A DNA stretch of 30,483 nt, taken from the NCBI GenBank assembly GCA_964497855.1, contig CAZCFM010000036.1, positions 1 through 30,483 of the forward strand, written 5' to 3'. Below, piece after piece: positions 28,742 to 30,483 of the stretch. The notes under the pieces were generated by a model, which had not been told where the DNA came from, searched no databases, and was given only the letters and a program-made list of their open reading frames with translations. Each line of letters begins with the position of its first letter. The stretch's first letter is position 1. The position numbers were made by a program, and so were the translations under genes. The stretch comes from CAYLNG01 sp964497855 (GTDB lineage: Bacteria > Verrucomicrobiota > Kiritimatiellia > SS1-B-03-39 > UBA6053).

Positions 28742-29900
28742 AATCCGCGACTTCGCGGACGCCCTGACCCGCGCGGTCCGCTCTGGCGACTTTTACAAGC
28801 TGACCCTCGGCAAGCCTCGGGGCGGCGACCCGGAGCTCCAACAGTTGCGCGTGCGTCCGATCGAACTCCGCGGCGAAAAGCTCCTCTCCCTCGTCACCCG
28901 CCGCCGCAACAACGATCACACCGAAAACCTTTCACCCGCCCAGGCCATTTCCCGTATTGTCTCCCAACTCGGAACGCCCTTCCACAGCGCGAACCTGTTC
29001 ACCGCCCAGGCCGACCTGCAACTCGACTTCAGCAAACGCGGCAGCCCCCGGCTCCTGCGCCTTCCTCCCTCGTCCGCCGCGCCAGAGTCCGCCCAGCACG
29101 ACCGCGTCAAACAGCGCCCCGTCGAAAAAGCCGCCCCCTGGCTGCGCGAACTCGGGATCAGCGACGAGGTGGGACGTGTCCGCGCCAGCATGTCCGACAA
29201 GTGGAAACAGATCAACCGCTTCATCGAAATCCTCGCCCACGCCCTGCCCGAAACCTGGGACGGCCCTTTCCATCTGGCCGATTTCGGCTGCGGACGGGGA
29301 CTGCTCACCTTCGCCACGCATGGACTGCTGCGGGAGCGCTATGGCACCCAGGCCCGCGTCACCGGCGTCGAACTCCGCCCCGCCCTCACCGAGGAGGCCA
29401 ACCGCTCCGTGCAGCGTCTGGGACTCGACGGTCTACACTTCCGCGCTGGCGACATCCGGGACTTTCCGGACGAGCCCCTGCACGGCATGATCGCCCTGCA
29501 CGCCTGCGACACCGCCACCGATCTCGCTCTGCACCTCGGCATTGTCCGCGACGCCGAACTTCTCGTCGCCGCCCCCTGTTGCCACAAGGAAATCCGCCCG
29601 CAACTCCGCATTCCCGACGCCCTCACGCCGATTCTGCGCCACGGGATTCACCTCGGTCAACAAGCCGATATGCTCACCGACAGCCTACGCGTGCTCCTGC
29701 TCGAAGCCTGCGGCTACGACGTCACGCTTTTTGAATTCATTTCCACTGAGCACACGGCCAAAAACCGCATGATCCTCGCCCGGAGAGTCCAACAACCTCG
29801 TCAAGCCTCCCTGGAGGACTTCCAGCGCCTGAAAACCCATTTCGGCATTCAACACCAAACCCTCGAAACCCTCCTGCGCCGCGACGGGCGACTGTCCTAG
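28725..29900 (+). CDS. Methyltransferase of the METTL25/Methyltransf_32 type
   Basis: About 391 residues. The N-terminal ~150 residues are a family-specific region (FYKLTLGKPRGG, then LRVRPIELRGEKLLSLVTRR). The SAM-binding domain follows, with motif I LADFGCGRGLLTF (184-196), acidic GVELRP, ALHACDTATD (257-266) and the hallmark APCCHKEIR (283-291). That CCHK block is typical of Methyltransf_32 proteins, related to eukaryotic METTL25 and presumed to modify RNA or protein; the substrate is unknown. The ATG at 28725 is chosen for a sensible start; 28704 is an in-frame alternative and neither has a good ribosome site. The start lies inside the glycosyltransferase 3' end, implying coupled translation. 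Confidence 0.82.
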   Translation: METPPEIRDFADALTRAVRSGDFYKLTLGKPRGGDPELQQLRVRPIELRGEKLLSLVTRRRNNDHTENLSPAQAISRIVSQLGTPFHSANLFTAQADLQLDFSKRGSPRLLRLPPSSAAPESAQHDRVKQRPVEKAAPWLRELGISDEVGRVRASMSDKWKQINRFIEILAHALPETWDGPFHLADFGCGRGLLTFATHGLLRERYGTQARVTGVELRPALTEEANRSVQRLGLDGLHFRAGDIRDFPDEPLHGMIALHACDTATDLALHLGIVRDAELLVAAPCCHKEIRPQLRIPDALTPILRHGIHLGQQADMLTDSLRVLLLEACGYDVTLFEFISTEHTAKNRMILARRVQQPRQASLEDFQRLKTHFGIQHQTLETLLRRDGRLS

Positions 29901-29951
29901 CCCTGCAAAATGAGCGGCTGTCGGAAAGCAAACATTCGGAACGGAGCGCAC

Positions 29952-30483
29952 ATGATCACAGAAGACAAAATTACCGAGTACATATGGTGCGACGGGGACA
30001 TTGATGCGTACAGATGTTCCGGACGGCCTCAATTTAAAATCATAAACGATCAAGAATGGTACCTGATTGATAAAATAATAACGAGAATGCGTTTAATCAG
30101 CACGGGGGATGCTCCAAAGAAATACGAAACTGAACTTGAAAACGACAAGGCGGAAATTGACTCCCCGAAAACATACAGAATCCTCCATGAATACGCCATG
30201 GGAAACCTAAAAGTCGCCGCACCCCTTTTTGGCCCTTCAGCGCCCATGCCTCTCTCCGTCTCTGACCCCGGAAAAGTCGCCCTGAAACGACACTGGCTGT
30301 TAAAGCTTGTTGGATGGACAATCGCGTTTCTTCCGTTATGGCATTTCATATATTTTCTTGAGGATTCGCGGTTGGATGGGAGCATGGGCAATGACGAAAG
30401 TTTTCATCGGTGCCTGCTGATTTCACTATTCGTCGGTCTGCCCCTTTGGATTTCCTGTGTGATACCCGCTCCGTGGAGTTTGA
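29952..30483 (+). CDS. Hypothetical membrane protein, 5' part (runs off the right edge)
   Basis: The frame is open from an ATG at 29952 to the window end (177 codons, no stop). GGAG lies about 5-8 bases upstream. The first ~115 residues are soluble and charged (ITEDKITEYIWCDGDIDAYRC, then KKYETELENDKAEIDSPKTY). Two hydrophobic segments follow at about 117-135 (LLKLVGWTIAFLPLWHFIYF) and 155-172 (LLISLFVGLPLWISCVIP). I recognise no family. Base composition and codon choice (ATA, AGA, TTA, AAA) are clearly AT-richer than every upstream gene, suggesting acquired DNA. Leftward ORFs over the same stretch are less plausible because they lack a ribosome site and family features. Confidence 0.6.
   Translation, partial: MITEDKITEYIWCDGDIDAYRCSGRPQFKIINDQEWYLIDKIITRMRLISTGDAPKKYETELENDKAEIDSPKTYRILHEYAMGNLKVAAPLFGPSAPMPLSVSDPGKVALKRHWLLKLVGWTIAFLPLWHFIYFLEDSRLDGSMGNDESFHRCLLISLFVGLPLWISCVIPAPWSL

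Noticed and set aside
29685..30391. Leftward ORFs near the right edge
   Set aside because: They are antisense to the methyltransferase 3' end and to the longer open rightward frame that has a ribosome site and membrane segments.

Overview
The window is a GC-rich, tightly packed bacterial chromosome segment with about 29 genes, the first and last cut by the window edges. Most start codons have weak or no Shine-Dalgarno sequences. An exosortase operon, a four-helix-bundle 'suffix' protein, HEAT/LamG-type secreted proteins and a divergent L28 together suggest the PVC group (Verrucomicrobiota/Kiritimatiellota-like). That placement is an inference from gene content, not a phylogeny.

Layout. 1-371: 5' part of a leftward lipoprotein gene. 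462-650: an orphan leftward terminator directly behind a possible 49-residue ORF. 706-3117: rightward MFS transporter and M20 peptidase. 3146-13065: a long leftward block. In transcription order it encodes a membrane TPR protein, an exosortase-EpsI fusion, a secreted LamG-like protein, a HEAT-repeat protein, a GH94-type glycoside phosphorylase and a YhcH-family protein. 13200-13859: rpe (leftward). 14056-15843: ABC exporter (rightward), convergent with ung. 15838-17003: ung, translationally coupled behind a shortened four-helix-bundle gene. 17171-19225: small CBM25-like protein, purK and purE. 19306-19826: YafQ/DinJ-type toxin-antitoxin pair. 20001-21353: MATE transporter. 21350-22392: a REP-associated tyrosine transposase (RAYT) between two arrays of REP palindromes. 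22389-26271: leftward operon aroQ-accB-accC-pfkB-methyltransferase. 26399-26737: DUF6172-like gene. 26695-27336: HAD phosphatase gene interrupted by an in-frame TAG. 27488-27919: rpmB-rpmG with a clear terminator. 28013-29900: family-2 glycosyltransferase and a methyltransferase. 29952-end: AT-richer partial membrane protein.

Three areas stand out. First, the RAYT/REP island has ten 27-base GTAG-headed palindromes whose stems covary. The stop codons of three different genes (MATE, RAYT and the methyltransferase on the other strand) are the TAG of a REP's own GTAG. Second, the exosortase operon carries an exosortase fused to an EpsI domain through a Tyr/Gly-rich linker and ending in a Pro/Thr repeat tail, with uncharacterised partners. 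Third, the four-helix-bundle/ung locus has 9-base GTCCGT-type repeats on both sides of the four-helix gene and a nested palindrome inside the ung reading frame.
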